Source of the DNA: Sternotherus odoratus
Lineage: Eukaryota > Chordata > Testudines > Kinosternidae
Direction of reading: 5' to 3'
Length of the DNA: 64,000 nucleotides
Assembly: GCA_032164245.1 (NCBI GenBank)
Contig: JAVMKO010000003.1
Location: forward strand, 34,719,390-34,783,389
Positions 11,053-23,174 of the stretch are shown here, piece after piece. The notes beneath the pieces were generated by a model. That model did no database searches and was not told the origin of the DNA. It saw only the letters and a list, made by a program, of their open reading frames with translations. Positions within the stretch are counted from its first letter, which is position 1; every line of letters starts with the position of its first letter. A program made the position numbers and the translations under genes.

Positions 11053-12124
11053 CAAATACAAGATTATCAATAATTAATCAAGGACATTTCATGGATATTA
11101 GAATCAAACACTGCTACTATGCAGAGATAGGGCTCGATGACCCAGTGTTTTGAATTTAATGCATAGTCCATTAAAAAGCAGATATTTTTCTGCTTTCACT
11201 GTTCCCTATGTAACTAAATACTTGGATGCTGCTTAGTGCTTGGAATAGTAGCATAGACCATAGCATCTTTTTTCCTGGCTCCCACTCCCTGTCATTAAAC
11301 ATATAGCATGTATTCAACATATCTGAAAGAACACAATGATTCTTTTGCAGTTGTCCCTTTCTATTGGATAAAAATACACACTATATAACAAGGCATTTTC
11401 ATAGAAATTATTCGTCTCATGGTGCGGGGAAGTTCCTTTTTTGTGACATTTCCTATTAAAGGCCCCCTAATGGCCTGGTCTAGATAGATGATAATTTGGG
11501 GGGCATTTAGCCGGTTTCTAATGCTTTGTCTGAATGGGTCTCTCTTCTTTACTGTTTTTATTGTTACATAACCCTTTCTCTCAGTCTCTCATCTGTCCCT
11601 TTTTCTGTAAGTAACATTTCCCTGGGTTTCCCCACAGGCCTCACACAGAACTAAGTTAAAAAGGGGATGTGTTCTTTTAAAGTTCTCTTCGCTTCGGTTT
11701 TCAGCTGGAGCTGGTGTTCTAATTAACTTCAGCTACGGTTGTGGGTTAAGCCCTTTAGACAAAGTGAAAGGCTAATCTTTCCTTTCAGAGAAATAAAGAG
11801 CAAAGGTTTTTTTAGTTACTTCTTTTAATATATCCTTTTTACTGCCTTACTGAAACAAAACTGTTATTGTTGCGGCAGGAGTGTTGGTTGAGCCCCATTA
11901 CTTGGCAATATAATGTATAGTTTGCCCAGCCGCTGGGTTTGTCGATGCAATATGTGGAATATATGAGACATATTAATAAAACCACTTATATTTTAAACTA
12001 TTATTGCCCATAGTCTGCAAAATACTTTGCATAGTGTTGCTTGTGTTCGATTTGGGGAATGTTGATATCTGGGGGCTAGATCCCATGTGTTTTAGGCCTC
12101 CACAGTGTACAGTTCAGATGCTGC
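11053..12124. other. Unassigned noncoding DNA
   Basis: No element recognised. A phrase ACTTCAGCTACGG near 11728 echoes the MITE at 5622, but nothing around it supports a copy. Confidence 0.45.
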
Positions 12125-12835
12125 TGCTTTGTTGGAGCCTCTAGAGACAGTCTTGAAGTGCCAGTTCTTTATCCAGAAACCGCTCCCGAGAGCTGCAATG
12201 ACCTGATCCACTCACTGCTTTGCCCCTGACTCCAGTACTCTCCCTGCAACTTAAACACACCCTCACCCAGAACTCCCTCTGTGTAAGTGTTCTGGGTTCA
12301 CAGTTTCTCTCTCCAAGGGACACGTGGTAGGTGTCGCACCTATCACACACAGACTTTGCACAGGATTCTAATACACCATTGTTCTTTACTTAAGCACAAG
12401 AAGTAGATAGAGAGTGCCAGATTATATAGGAAGCTACCAACACCCCACTTGATGGGAACGCAATGTCCCACATTCTAGCTCACCCTTCTTGAGGGAGGCC
12501 TTGGGAGACCATCTGAGCCCAGGTAGCCAGGTTCCTCCCCTGCCTTGACATACTCCTGCAGCTTGAGCTGGTGACAATAGCTGAAAATTCCAAACCAATC
12601 AGCTTCTGCCCTTTGATAATCTTCCAGTCTCTCCCTCCAGTTCATCCTCCTCAAGTGATCACAGACCCTGCCAGGTAACTTCATTGCCATGAGGCCTCTC
12701 TCCTGACAAACCAGTTCTCCTGGATGGCAGCCATTCTGTTGTCTAGGATGTTTGTACTTGAATAGAGGAACATCCAGATTTAGTGACCCTCTTGTGTATC
12801 ACCCTTCCCCTTTGATTTCAGTATAACACTGAGGT
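12125..12835 (-). mobile_element. Candidate antisense LTR-like segment
   Basis: Composition is higher in GC than the flanks. On the minus strand a TATATAATC box is followed about 45 bases later by AGTAAAGAAC, an arrangement resembling an LTR promoter and a weak polyadenylation signal. No TG...CA ends or duplication could be fixed, and I know no specific family for it, so this could be another repeat class or unique DNA. Confidence 0.3.
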
Positions 12836-13130
12836 AAAAGCACAAAGGACACAAGACTGCACCTTCTGACTGCAGTTGCCAGGAGATGTAGTTTGAGAAG
12901 AAATCATATTCCTCTTGAGGTTATTTTATCAGTGTTAAGATTCTCCATTCATAGCACAGCATTAGCTCTTTGACTAGCTTCCATCAGAATTTTTTTTAAT
13001 GGTTTCTTCAAGGGCATATAAGCTACTTGAGCAAAAAATGGGTAGATCAATATTTACACAGATGCATCAAGATGCAGAATTACAGGAATCAACTGTAAAC
13101 ACATTTGTCCTATAATTACTTCTAATTAAT

Positions 13131-13490
13131 TTGGCGGGGTGGGCCCGACCCAGCCTGCCGCCCCTTTAAGAGGGAGAAAAGCCCTCTGCAAACCTCCCTG
13201 CAGAGAAGCCTAATCAGCCACCTGGGCTGCAGAGCAATCAACCTGGATGGGTTGCACCTGGCAGCCTCCTCAGGGGGATAAAAGCCTTCCAGGCAGGAAG
13301 CCCAGGGTAGTGGTGGTGTGGAGGAGTGAGATAGAGAGAGAAAGAGCTAAGCTGTAGAGCTGTGTATAGAGCTGTGTATAGTAGGTGGTGGGGTCTGCAC
13401 AAGCTGCACTGTAAATAAAGAGCACTGTTTGGAGCCAAAGAAGAGTCTCCTGCCTGTGTTTGGAGGGGGGCGAGAAGGCGATCTGTCACA
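13131..13490 (+). mobile_element. Probable short solo LTR
   Basis: A GC-rich block ends ...CTGTCACA. It has a TATA-like GGATAAAAGCC near 13276, a GA-rich stretch, and AATAAA at 13414-13419 about 70 bases before the end, the usual LTR order. Flanking pentamers TTAAT and TTAAC differ at one base. No internal retroviral sequence is attached. Confidence 0.55.
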
Positions 13491-13649
13491 TTAACTACCG
13501 GAAACTAAAAACAAACAACCACAAATCCGATATTTCCTTACATTGAAGGATATATCTTAATACAAGTTTAAGCCCTGATTCTGTAAACACTTCCACATGA
13601 GCATAACTTTAAATCAGTGGGACCATTCACATGTATAAAGTTATGCCTG

Positions 13650-13711
13650 AATATTTTTTCTAAAAGATATGCTCTGGTTCAAACAGAAATTCTTTTGGGG
13701 ACGCTTTATGG
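13650..13711 (+). mobile_element. CR1 3' region, left part split by a hAT
   Basis: TTTTTTCTAAAAGATATGCTC and GGTTCAAACAGAAATTC match the CR1 3' region in sense orientation. The continuation resumes at 14068 on the other side of the hAT insertion. Confidence 0.75.
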
Positions 13712-14067
13712 CAGTAGTGGGCAACCTGTGACTCATGGGCCACAAGTGGCCCATCGGGGTAATCCACTGGGAGGCCGTGAGACAATGTTTACATTGACTG
13801 TCAGCAGGCACAGCTGCCCACAGCTCTCAGTGAAAGTGGTTCACCATTCCTGGCCAGTGGGTGCTCCGGGAAGTGGCAGTCAGCATGTCCATGTGGCCTG
13901 TGCTGCTTCCCACAACTCCCATTGGCTGGGAATGGTGAACTGCAGCTACTGGGAGCTGCAGGCTGCCATGCCTGCGGACGGTCACTGTAAACACTGTCTC
14001 GCGGCCTGCCAGAGGATTACCCTGGTGGGCCACATGAGGCCCATGGGCCACAGGTTGCTCACCACTG
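13712..14067. mobile_element. hAT-type palindromic MITE (CAGTGGTGGGC family)
   Basis: Starts CAGTAGTGGGCAACCTGTG and ends CACAGGTTGCTCACCACTG, a clear TIR. The whole 356 bp is a large imperfect palindrome, which explains why long open frames appear on both strands. No transposase is encoded. It interrupts a CR1 tail. The 8-bp duplication expected for hAT is not preserved. A second copy of this family is at 32756-33081. Confidence 0.8.
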
Positions 14068-14128
14068 TTCTGCGTTATACAGGAGGTCAGAATGGATGAT
14101 CATAGTGATCCCTTCTGGCCTTGGTATT
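14068..14128 (+). mobile_element. CR1 3' tail, right part
   Basis: GTTATACAGGAGGTCAGAATG and ATCCCTTCTGGCCTTGG are the CR1 3' untranslated end, continuing from the piece to the left of the hAT. Confidence 0.85.
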
Positions 14129-16950
14129 AATACATATGTGGAAATGTGTTTGCAGGATCAGACACTTAGATGAGGAAAATCAATTGTTTCCTTGTGATGT
14201 TAAAAAACGTGTAGTTCAGGGACTAAATTCAGAGGGGTGGGGGGAAATCACCTATCATACTGCTTTTTACTCAAGGTCATGTTCCTGATATAACTGTGCT
14301 AATCTTATTTCAGAGTCATTAGATGGTTTAAAAAAACAAATTCTAGTGTAATTAAAGCAAATTATGAAGCATTTTTTCTTTACGATTTGCAGTGCCTTTA
14401 TTCATTTATTTCTTTTCTTTCTTTAGTGCTATTAAATATGACAGCAAAAGCACCAAATATTCAATCATAAAGCAGAGCCCTGTTAACAAATGAGCTTTGT
14501 ATACATTATGATTACCCCAGCATCCCTTTTAGTTTGTTATAAAATTAAATGAATGCAAAGCAGATGTAGAATTATTTTTGAGTTCTAGAAAGATTGCAGG
14601 GCACAAAGATGAAAGAGCATGTTATATTCACATATGTTCAACTTATATTCCAGGAGACGGATGACCAAGGAGCTAACTCATTCATTAGCATCCTCTCTTT
14701 CTGCTAAATAGAAGAAATTATATTTTCATGTTTTTGGGGCGAGGGGAAAGTGGATCATGAATTACAAAAGAGTGTTGCTTTTCAAGGCTGTTTGTGTTAT
14801 GATTACTTGTGACTGCAACTGTAATCAGAGAAATGAAACTTTGGTATAAGTAATCATGTCACAGTTTTGCAAGCTTGACAGCACTATGCAAAGATCTATA
14901 GAGCAGGGATGTCATTAAATGGATTGATGCAGTACTCCAGGTTTAGCAGCAATATCTTTTGTGTTCTGTTTTTTCTCCTTTAAGCATGCTAATTCTACTC
15001 AACTGTCTCATGGCTTTAAGGTTTATATTCTGCTGGGGACTACACTATCAACCTTTATTTTTATAATGAGCCCTAGTTTGTTTTATATAATCTGATTGCC
15101 GGTTATAGCAAATAGCAACAGTGCTGGATTTCAATGTTTGAAGTTAGCCAAAATGTACAAAAGAGATTTCAAAAAGTATAAAGTTCAAAATTCATATACA
15201 ACAGTGCTGTACAAGGTGAACTGTTTACTATGTGTTTTGTTCTGAGTATATTTTCAAGGAGTCTGATATTCTAATGTCCTAACTATCTTCTGTCTCCTAG
15301 GAGACAGTACTTTAAACAGAGCAGAGGGTTCTTTACTCTCTTTATAGGCCCCATATTAATGAGAAATTAGAGAGTGGAGTTGTCATATGAAAGGAACTGA
15401 ATTTCAGGCTAATGTCTTAATTAGCATAAAGTGCCTCCCAAAGCATTAACTTCTAACCTCTCTTTGCCCTGTTTTTACTGATGATGTTACTTTTCTTTTT
15501 TAAGAAAAAAGACAGCTAAAAATATCCTGCTCTTTTCAAGATGAATTCCCACAGTAAGGAAGGCAATGCTTCTTCAAAGCATTAAACAGAATTGTGCTTA
15601 CTAAATACTTTCTTTCAACTAATCTGTGTGGTTGCATAAAGCATTACAACAGCTTACACAAACCTAGGCAGAACTCTTACACACTAATATCTTACAGCAA
15701 TAATTCAGCTAGACTGTGACCCTTTGTCTGGAAAGATATTATAGGAATTACTGCATAGCAGAGCTATTAAAGGCTTTTTTGTAGTCCTCCAGAGCATAGC
15801 ACCTATTAAAAAGGTAGCCACCCTGACCATTTTTGTTGCATTGTGTAGAGTGCAGGCAAATGCATAACAGACTAAACAGAGTCAATAAATCAATGGCTTG
15901 TGGGGGACAATACCTGTAACAATAAATGGGATTTATTCTACAGGCAGCTCTCCATACAAGTTACAATCAGCAAATAAATTAAAAAAAAATAAGAAAGAAA
16001 GATCTGAGTGCAATACAATTTATTCTCATTACAAACTTATACTGTCTTGGTAAAGTATTTATATCAAGGCAATTAGGTCAATACTGGCTCATGTTGGTAT
16101 GAGTTAGTCAGTTAATAGCCCAGCACTGTCATCTTCTTTTTCTATTTCTATAGTTAATGTCCTTTTGCATTCTAAACACACGCTTTTCTATAGAGACCAA
16201 TTAAGCTTTGGGTTTTGTCTCAGTTCTGAAAGGCTAGAACAGTTGTTTTAAGAAAGACCTTGCACAGAATCAAATGTATAATTATTTTTTTTTAAAAAAA
16301 ATTGATATTATGGAGGCATCAGTAGTGACCCCCATAGCTACTGTAGCACTAAGATTGGCAATTAAAGCCGGATTAAACTCTCTCCATTTGACTCTTTAAT
16401 GATTGAATTTAGTCTCCAAATTTGGTTCAACTCCTTGGAGGACAATGGAATTTTCTGTGTAATTTTTCTGTATGAAATCCATTAACTTTTGGTGAAGGAA
16501 CAATTAAAAGAACTTTTTGAAATGCTGTCCTGTTTTCGTACCACTTCTTAGTGTTCCTCTAGAAAAAGGAGCACAAAATCCCCACAGATTCCAAATTTCA
16601 CACACACATTCTGAGAATATCTTAGATACATAGCATTTCTGACATGTTAAATTAAACACATTGTTAGTCCCTTTTTTCAAGCTAGCAGTTTTGTGCCATG
16701 CAAAAGTTAACCCAGGGAATTTTTCATAGCCATCAACTGCTCCCATATTCTTACACCACCAGGATGCATCTCTGATCTCCCCAGCTCTGCTGCACACCTA
16801 CTACTAGCGAATGGGAGATATGTCTGAGGTTGAGTTCTGGGAGAGGCAGGGCTCTAGACGGTTGTGAGGTATTGATAGTGATGTGGGAGAATGAAGGCAG
16901 AAAAAAGCAGCTTTTGGGAGTTCGTGAAGGGATATCTGGAATATAGTGGC
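14129..16950. other. Repeat-poor AT-rich noncoding stretch
   Basis: About 2.8 kb with no recognised mobile element, apart from short A/T runs. There is no open frame with domain-like features. Because it is free of repeats in an otherwise repeat-dense window, it is a candidate for conserved noncoding DNA, but that is inference only. Confidence 0.45.
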
Positions 16951-17764
16951 TAACCCAGTGTATCTGTGCTAAAGTGTTCAAAGGGCTCTTCTGGTGCTGC
17001 TACTCCCTTAGTTCCCCAGGACACCCAGGCAACAGTGTTGTGGGAAGCCCTGGAGAGCTCGCAGCTCTACCCGCTTACCGCGCCTCTCCGAACGGCAGGA
17101 GCTGAGGTCCCGCCGGAGCCATGCCACTACAGCGCTGTCAAGGGCTGCTCACGGACAGGGGGCGCTGAGGCTCTGGGGGATGGAGGAAGGCAGGGATGGG
17201 GCCATGGGGAGCTTCCCTGGCTGGCAGCTCAGGCACGCAGGACAGGACCACCGGGCCCACCCTTGCATTAGGCCCACCCTATGCATTCACTGGAGCTTTG
17301 GTGTAGAGAAATTTGTATTCCTCTATCCCAGACCTTCTCCATAGGAACCGCTCTGGGTCCACCTAGAACCCCCTCCCCACAGGTCTCTTATCCCATACCT
17401 CTCACATCCCTCAACCTCATTTGCCTGTTCATCCTCTCATGTCCCATTACAGCCATGCAAGTCCCCCAAGAATCGCACACACACAGCAAAGGCTGACCAC
17501 CTGCTCAGAGTAGGAGATAAGCATGGAAATGGGAGGAAAAGACTCGCGAGTGAGTGAAGATATGGGTAGGCCTGGGGATGAGTGCAAGGGGCCCAGACGG
17601 GGGGGTCTGAAGATGCTTGCAGCAGGACATGAGATGGGGTTGCATGTTGGAGTAACACAGGCCTGGTTGATGGAAAGCCTGTTATTGCTGAGGATGGGAA
17701 CTGATTAGTGGAGCATAGATGGGCTAATTAATCACTTACCCATTGCAGTTCCTGGGGTTGTATG
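16951..17764. other. Unassigned region with higher GC
   Basis: The base composition rises between about 17030 and 17280, with CpG-containing words. No promoter elements, exon or mobile-element ends were recognised. Open frames of 60-100 codons are present on both strands and look like composition artefacts. Confidence 0.4.
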
Positions 17765-17814
17765 GTTTGCAGCAGGGCCGGCGACAGGAATTTTAGGGCC
17801 CCGTACGATCTGCC

Positions 17815-18318
17815 GTACAGCCCCCCCCCCGTCCCCCGCCGCCCGCGGGCCCCCCCCGCCAGTCTCCCGCCGCTCATGGGCCCCCCCCGCCAGTCTCCCG
17901 CCGCCCGCGGGCCCCCCCCCCGTCTCCCGCCACCCGCGCCCCCCCCCGGCCGATCTCCCGCCGCCCGAGGGCCCCCCCTCCGCCGGTCTCCTACCTCCCG
18001 CGCCCCCCCCCACCGATCTCCCACGGCCCCCCCGGCCGGTCTCCTGCCTCCCGCGGGCCCCCCCCGGCCGATCTCCCGCCGCCCGAGGGCCCCCCCTCCG
18101 CCGGTCTCCTACCTCCCGCGGCCCCCCCCGGCCAATCTCCCGTGGCCCCCCCGGCCAGTCTCCTGCTTCCCGCGGCCCCCCCCCACCGCCGATCTCCTGC
18201 CTCCCGCGGCCCCCCCGCCGGTCTCCTGCCTCCCGCGCCCCCCCCCCCCGCCGATCTCCCGCCCCCCCCCCCCGCCGATCTCCCGCGGCGCCCCCCCCCG
18301 CCTGTCTCCTACCTCCTG
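17815..18318. repeat. C-rich degenerate minisatellite inside the hAT
   Basis: The words GATCTCCC, GGTCTCCTGCCTCCCGCGG and runs of 7-10 C recur many times with variable spacing. The complementary strand is strongly G-rich and could form G-quadruplexes. Such tracts are prone to length change and assembly error. Confidence 0.85.
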
Positions 18319-18362
18319 GGGGCCCCAACCCCTGCATGTGCTGCGGCCACGTGGCCGGCCCT

Positions 18363-18458
18363 GAGAAGCAAAGGGGGGCGGGGCTGGCTGCTGGGAGAAG
18401 CAAAGGGGGGCGGGGCTGGCTGCCGGGAGAAGCAAAGGGGGGCGGGGCTGGCTGCTGG
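18363..18458. repeat. Three tandem 32-bp units
   Basis: The unit starting GAGAAGCAAAGGGGGGCGGG recurs at 18363, 18395 and 18427, an exact 32-bp period with one or two substitutions between copies. Confidence 0.9.
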
Positions 18459-18527
18459 GTGCCGGGGGAGGGGGCTGGTGAGCGCGGCAGCGGCTGCCCG
18501 AGCCGCGCCTCGCTCACAGCCCCAGCG

Positions 18528-18607
18528 ACAACGGTTACAGCTGTACCGGCCCCGGACTTCAGGGGCCCCCCCTGAAGTCCGGGGCCCGGTACAGCTGTAA
18601 CCGTTGT
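18528..18607. repeat. 80-bp near-perfect hairpin
   Basis: The left arm begins ACAACGGTTACAGCTGTACC and the right arm ends GGTACAGCTGTAACCGTTGT. The arms pair along about 38 bases with a single-base bulge and a very small central loop of C residues. It is subterminal in the hAT, next to its right end. Confidence 0.9.
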
Positions 18608-18742
18608 ACCCCCCTGTCACCGGCCCTGGTTTGCAGTCATGGGATGGGCTGTGCTATCTAGCAACCTTAACTCAAACTTGACGTTTTTTTAGTCCAGCCT
18701 AGTATTGACTTTCAAATGTAGTCTGAACAGTGAGCCAATATC

Positions 18743-20671
18743 CAGGGCTGGCTCTAAGTTTTTTGCCGCCCCAAGCTAAAAATTTTTTGGCTGTCCCCCA
18801 CCCCAGCCGTGGGCTCTCACCCCCCCTCCCCACACACAGTGCCCTCCCCTACCTGCACCCCATGCCGCCCCAGCCCAGGGCTCGCTCTCTCCCCCCAGCA
18901 CCTGCACCCCACGCCGCCCCAGCCCTGAGCTCCCCCCCACCAGTGCTGACTCCACCCACTCCCCCCTCGCCTCCAATCGGTCCGACGCTGGCAGGGTCAG
19001 GACAAGCAGCAGGGCTCCCAGGCCACACCTCAGCCCAGAGTCCCTCCAGCCGAGTGTGACGGTGCTGTTCCTGGTGGGATCTAACTGTGAGTGTCAGATC
19101 AGGACAGATTGCTTCCAAAGGGCATCTACAGCCCAAAGCTGGGGTTTCTTCACACTAAGGCAAACCAAACCAGCTAAACAGAAAAGACTTTGGTCTCACC
19201 CCACTGGCTAACCACAAGTCACACAAGCAATCCCCTTAAGACACTCCAGATTCCCAGTATCACCACCACCAGCCACCTGTCCTGGGGATCAATGGTTATG
19301 AAAACCAATCCCCCTAATAAAGAAAACGGTTCTCCCCAATTCCAAAGAATCAGGCCCCAGACCCAGGTCAATATACCAATTAGATCTTACCACAAATCAC
19401 GCTGTAGCCAATCCTTTAGAATCTAAAATCTAAAGGTTTATTACAAAAGGAAAAAGGCATAGGTGAGGGTTAAGAATGGTTAAAAGAAATCAATTACACA
19501 CAGTAATGGCACATCTCTTAGTACAGGCTTGCAGCAAAGGTAGAATAAACTGCAGGTTCAAATCAAAGTCTTTGGATGCATCCCATTTGGGGGATGGGTC
19601 AGTACCATTGTCCAGAGTTCCCAGAGTAGCAAAGTTCCATCCAAAGCTGAAAACAAGGCAGGCTGAAGTCTGGAGGTGAAAGACAAAATGGGGAATGTTC
19701 TTCCAGGCTTTATAGACTTTTTTCTTCTGGGCCAAGACCCCTCCTCCTTCTTCTGCAGAGTCCGGTTGCAAAATGGAGGCTCACAGTCACAAGGTCCAAT
19801 TACCAGACTTCTCCAGGATTCAGTTTCTGACCAGGCAGTGACATTCCTAGAGCAGCTTGGGTGTGGACAGGCAGATACAAAATCCATTGTGTGGTTGATG
19901 TCCCTTAATGGGCCATCAGGCAGCCCCAGCCTGTCTGAGCCTTCACAGGAGCCAAGCTTGAAGTACAGCTTGCAGCTTTAACTTTAGTTACAAAATAGAT
20001 ACACACATATGGAGTAGATACACACATATGGAATAGATACATACATAAGACACCTGTTATGACCCCCTTCCCATAATATTTCGTGCACCCATTGATCTAC
20101 ACGGTACCAAACTATTTCAGTACCGTGACACCGAGGCTTCCGCCTCCAGGACCGGCCAGGACAGAGCTGGGGGGAGCGCCCCAGCAGGGGCTTGAGGAAC
20201 TGGAGCAGGGCAGCCCCAGAGGGAGTGGAGCCCCGGAGACCGGGAAGCGGCCTGGGCCCCGCACAGCAGAGCTTCGCCCTCTATGACCTCGCTGCTGCTG
20301 CTGCTTCTGACCGCTCTGTCGCAGCCCCTGGGTGGATCGGGCCACTTCGCCCAGCCCCGGCTGTGGCGCTGGGGTGAAGCCACCCTGTGACACCTTCAGG
20401 CACCTCTGTGCGCCCTGCAGGGCAGCCCCAGCCCAAGTGTCCCCTACTCGGAGCCCGCCCGGCCCAGCCACAAGGTGCGGGCGCTGCTCCCCTGTGGCCG
20501 GCGGCACAAACCACAAGGGCCCCAAGGTGCCTCCCGCACACGACACTCTGCAGTTGCCCAGCTCTAGGCTTTTGCCACGGGAAATAAACAAACAAACAAA
20601 AAAGATGCTGCCCCTGATAATGTGCCGCCCCAAGTACGTGCTTGGTTTGCTGGTGCCGAGAGCCAGCCCTG
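18743..20671. mobile_element. hAT-type element interrupted by a solo LTR
   Basis: Both ends show the same 13 bp, CAGGGCTGGCTCT, in inverted orientation, with GCCGCCCCAAG also repeated near each end. The flanks carry a perfect 8-bp duplication CCAATATC (18735-18742 and 20672-20679). Without the LTR at 19055 the element is about 850 bp, close in size to the neighbour at 17773. It is GC-rich and has no recognisable transposase. The long frames on both strands are compositional. Confidence 0.9.
19055..20130 (-). mobile_element. Solo LTR nested in the hAT, antisense
   Basis: Plus-strand ends are TGTGACGGTGC and GTACCGTGACA, flanked by a perfect 5-bp duplication CCGAG (19050-19054 and 20131-20135). 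On the minus strand a TATAAAGCC box (complement of 19709-19714) lies upstream of AATAAA (complement of 19437-19442), which fixes the orientation. No internal retroviral genes remain. Being inside the hAT, it inserted later than the hAT did. Confidence 0.9.
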
Positions 20672-20679
20672 CCAATATC

Positions 20680-22966
20680 CGGTAATAAGCAAACTTCTTG
20701 GACCTTGAAGTAGCATAAAATATTTAAAAGATTTAAGACTTTAAAAGCAAGTATAGGCTGTAATTCAGGCAACAAATATTGTTTCATCTTAAAATAATAG
20801 ATTTTGTACACAGATTTCATGGAATACTCATCTTTTAGAAGCTACAGTGCTTTAGTATTGTTTATTTTAGTTACAAATATGTTACTCCAGCATCAAAGCA
20901 GGTCCTTAATTGCCTAATTATTTGAGTTAAAAAAGAAAGAAATGTTAGTTGACTTACGATTTCAAAGGGAAAATCAATTATTCTTGATTCAATATTTATT
21001 TACTTAGTAATCATTTACCAGATTCTGGTTTTAAAAGTGTAGTTAGGCTTCGGAGTCAGCTTTGTTTGGGTTAATTGAATATTTTTAATTAACACAGATG
21101 AATTCAATCCATCTAACTTTAACCACAGCCCCAAAGGCAGCACTTGGTTAAAAAAAGTTCAAAGAAAATTAATATTTGAAGCACAGAATATACTCGATAG
21201 GTTTGCCAGTCGAATTAGTACAAAGGTTAATAATCATCACTTTAGAATACATTGACATAAGTTTAATTACCTTTCTTGGATGAGGTTACTAGTCAAATTA
21301 ATTGGCGCTAGTCTATGAGAAGAGCAAAAGTAGCAACTTGATTATTTGTAATAACATTTCACAAAGATCATGCTAAATGCTTTCAGACAGTATAGTCTTG
21401 GAAAGTGAGTTTCTCTGTCTGTGCTTCTAATCTGCAATGATAAAATTATGTTGTGCTGTTCCAGAAGACTGCTAGATACTATCTCTATACAAATCAAAGT
21501 GGTATTTGTTTCCTGCTGAAGTTTCAAGACACAAACAGATGCCGCAAAACATTTTCCACTTATATTTAAAACATTCTAAATCAATTACCTTTTGTTAGTA
21601 TCTGTGATCCTTTATTCAATATCCATAACTGTAGGTGAAAATGAAATTTTGTTTGCAACAAAGTTCAAGGAAGGTGCAACTTCTAGATGATTCACGCAAG
21701 AAGTGTTCATAAGGTCATGTTGACATGTCTTTGTGGGTTTGAGAGCTGAAAGGAAAAGAGACATGGTTTTGGCTGAGAAGCTGCAGAGGAAGATAAGAGG
21801 AGGAGGAACAAAATGGAGGAAATGGATAGGTTTGTTCTTTAAGGGTAGAAACTTCTCAGGGAAAGTGCATTTGGCTTACAAAACAATACTGCAGTATCCC
21901 ACATCACAGCTGAGTTTAGAATAATCCGCTGGTCTTTTGCTAGTAGCGCAGGTCCAACACATCAGAGAAGCAACAGTTATTCTCTGTAGATAAAATCTTT
22001 GTGGTGTATACTAAATGCTAGTGACTTGTTCCTACCTGCTTTTATTTTATTGTTATGAACTAGGTTAAATCTCATTGAAACTGATGGGTGTAGCTGCCAT
22101 TCTATTTAGGCTAAATGAAGGGAAAGATAAAAGTTTTGTTTTAAGTAATACCTGAAAAAATGGAGCTCACCATCCAAAACACAGACCCACATGGCAACTG
22201 AGCAAAAACTATATCATATAGGCTGATATTTTATGTTTCGTTGTGTCTGGGTCATCTGTCATATATGACCTCACTCTCAGACAGGGTTAATTAGCAAACT
22301 CTAGCTTTAGTTTGCTGATTACCATATGTTCTCATGACTTCTCAGATCATTTCCCCAGGAAGTATCATTTGCAAACAGTATGCTGCTTGGAAGTGTCTAC
22401 TAGCACATTCCTATTGTCACATCCCTTCTCATGTAAAGAAAACTGTCAAACACCCTAGCGATAGCTAATAACATAATCTAACATATTCTTTTCTGAAGCT
22501 GACTGTTCTTGCTGTTACTGCATGCAGCACCTTATTAGTTTGGCTAGCCATTTACCTGAATGACTAGGAAATCCATTGCACAAAATTCTTTAGATGAGCA
22601 AGTCTTTTAACAACCCACCCATTTCTTCTAATGGCACAAACTTCAGGGCCCCACATTTCAGCTAACTGCTCATTTAAAAAAGGGGGGGGGATAGTAGTAT
22701 TATTGTTGTGCTCATATTTTGGGGTAAGTAGGTTTCAGAGAGAGAAAAGTAAAAAGGATCCCAGTACAAAACATGGACATAACGCTCAAGACCCTTGTTC
22801 ACATGAGTAGACTTCTGTGGTTACTTCATCCAGGCACAACCAAATGATGATGAAAATATTAGCTCTTAGATTGCACTCATGGGGGTGCAATATTACGTGA
22901 ACCCCATTAATGTCAATAGTGATGTAACAAGTACAGATTCACATATTTTCAACAGGGATTTCAAAG
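20680..22966. other. Repeat-poor AT-rich noncoding stretch
   Basis: About 2.3 kb without recognised mobile elements. It is rich in TAATTA/ATTAAT words between 20880 and 21300. No exon-like frame. A run of nine G residues lies near 22682. Confidence 0.45.
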
Positions 22967-23120
22967 ATTTTTAATTCCAGAAAGAGACATGAAATCATCT
23001 AGTCTGATATCCTGTATAACTCAGGCTATAGAATTTCACCCAGTTATTCTTGTTTGGAGATCAAGGAAAGCATATCTTCCAGAAAGTCTTCCACTCTTCA
23101 TTTGGAGACATTAGTGTTAT
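22967..23120 (-). mobile_element. CR1 3' region, antisense
   Basis: ATTCCAGAAAGAGACATG, ATCATCTAGTCTGATATCCTG and TATAACTCAGGCTATAGAA follow the reverse complement of the CR1 3' untranslated region. The copy is diverged, and the usual GAGAATCCACC word further on is absent or decayed. Confidence 0.75.
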
Positions 23121-23174
23121 GCTGTATGGAGTGGCTCAAGACCTTGAATGCCTATCTTAGAGCAAACTGTTAAA

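Larger units (their letters stand above)
17773..18628. mobile_element. hAT-type element carrying C-rich minisatellite DNA
   Basis: Termini CAGGGCCGGCGACAGG and CCTGTCACCGGCCCTG are inverted copies with one mismatch. Both sides carry the perfect 8-bp duplication GTTTGCAG (17765-17772 and 18629-18636), the hAT signature. The interior is a C-rich degenerate minisatellite, three 32-bp tandem units, and an 80-bp hairpin. No transposase is present. The arginine/proline/glycine-rich open frames on both strands are translations of the repeats, not genes. Confidence 0.9.

Noticed and set aside
13617..14099. 160-codon plus-strand frame and 74-codon minus-strand frame
   Set aside because: The region is a palindromic hAT MITE, so similar peptides (e.g. 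HGPHVAH / HGPQVAH) appear on both strands.
16966..17271. CpG-containing block as a promoter or first exon
   Set aside because: Too short, without a supporting exon, TATA/Inr or splice pattern. GC content could come from an old repeat.
17732..18620. Long arginine/proline/glycine-rich open frames (up to 261 codons) on both strands
   Set aside because: They translate the C-rich minisatellite and tandem units inside a hAT. Open frames occur in several phases on both strands, with no domain.
20112..20820. Frames of 117-187 codons on both strands
   Set aside because: They cover the right end of a GC-rich hAT and its flank, with no motif. The TIR and duplication explain the sequence.
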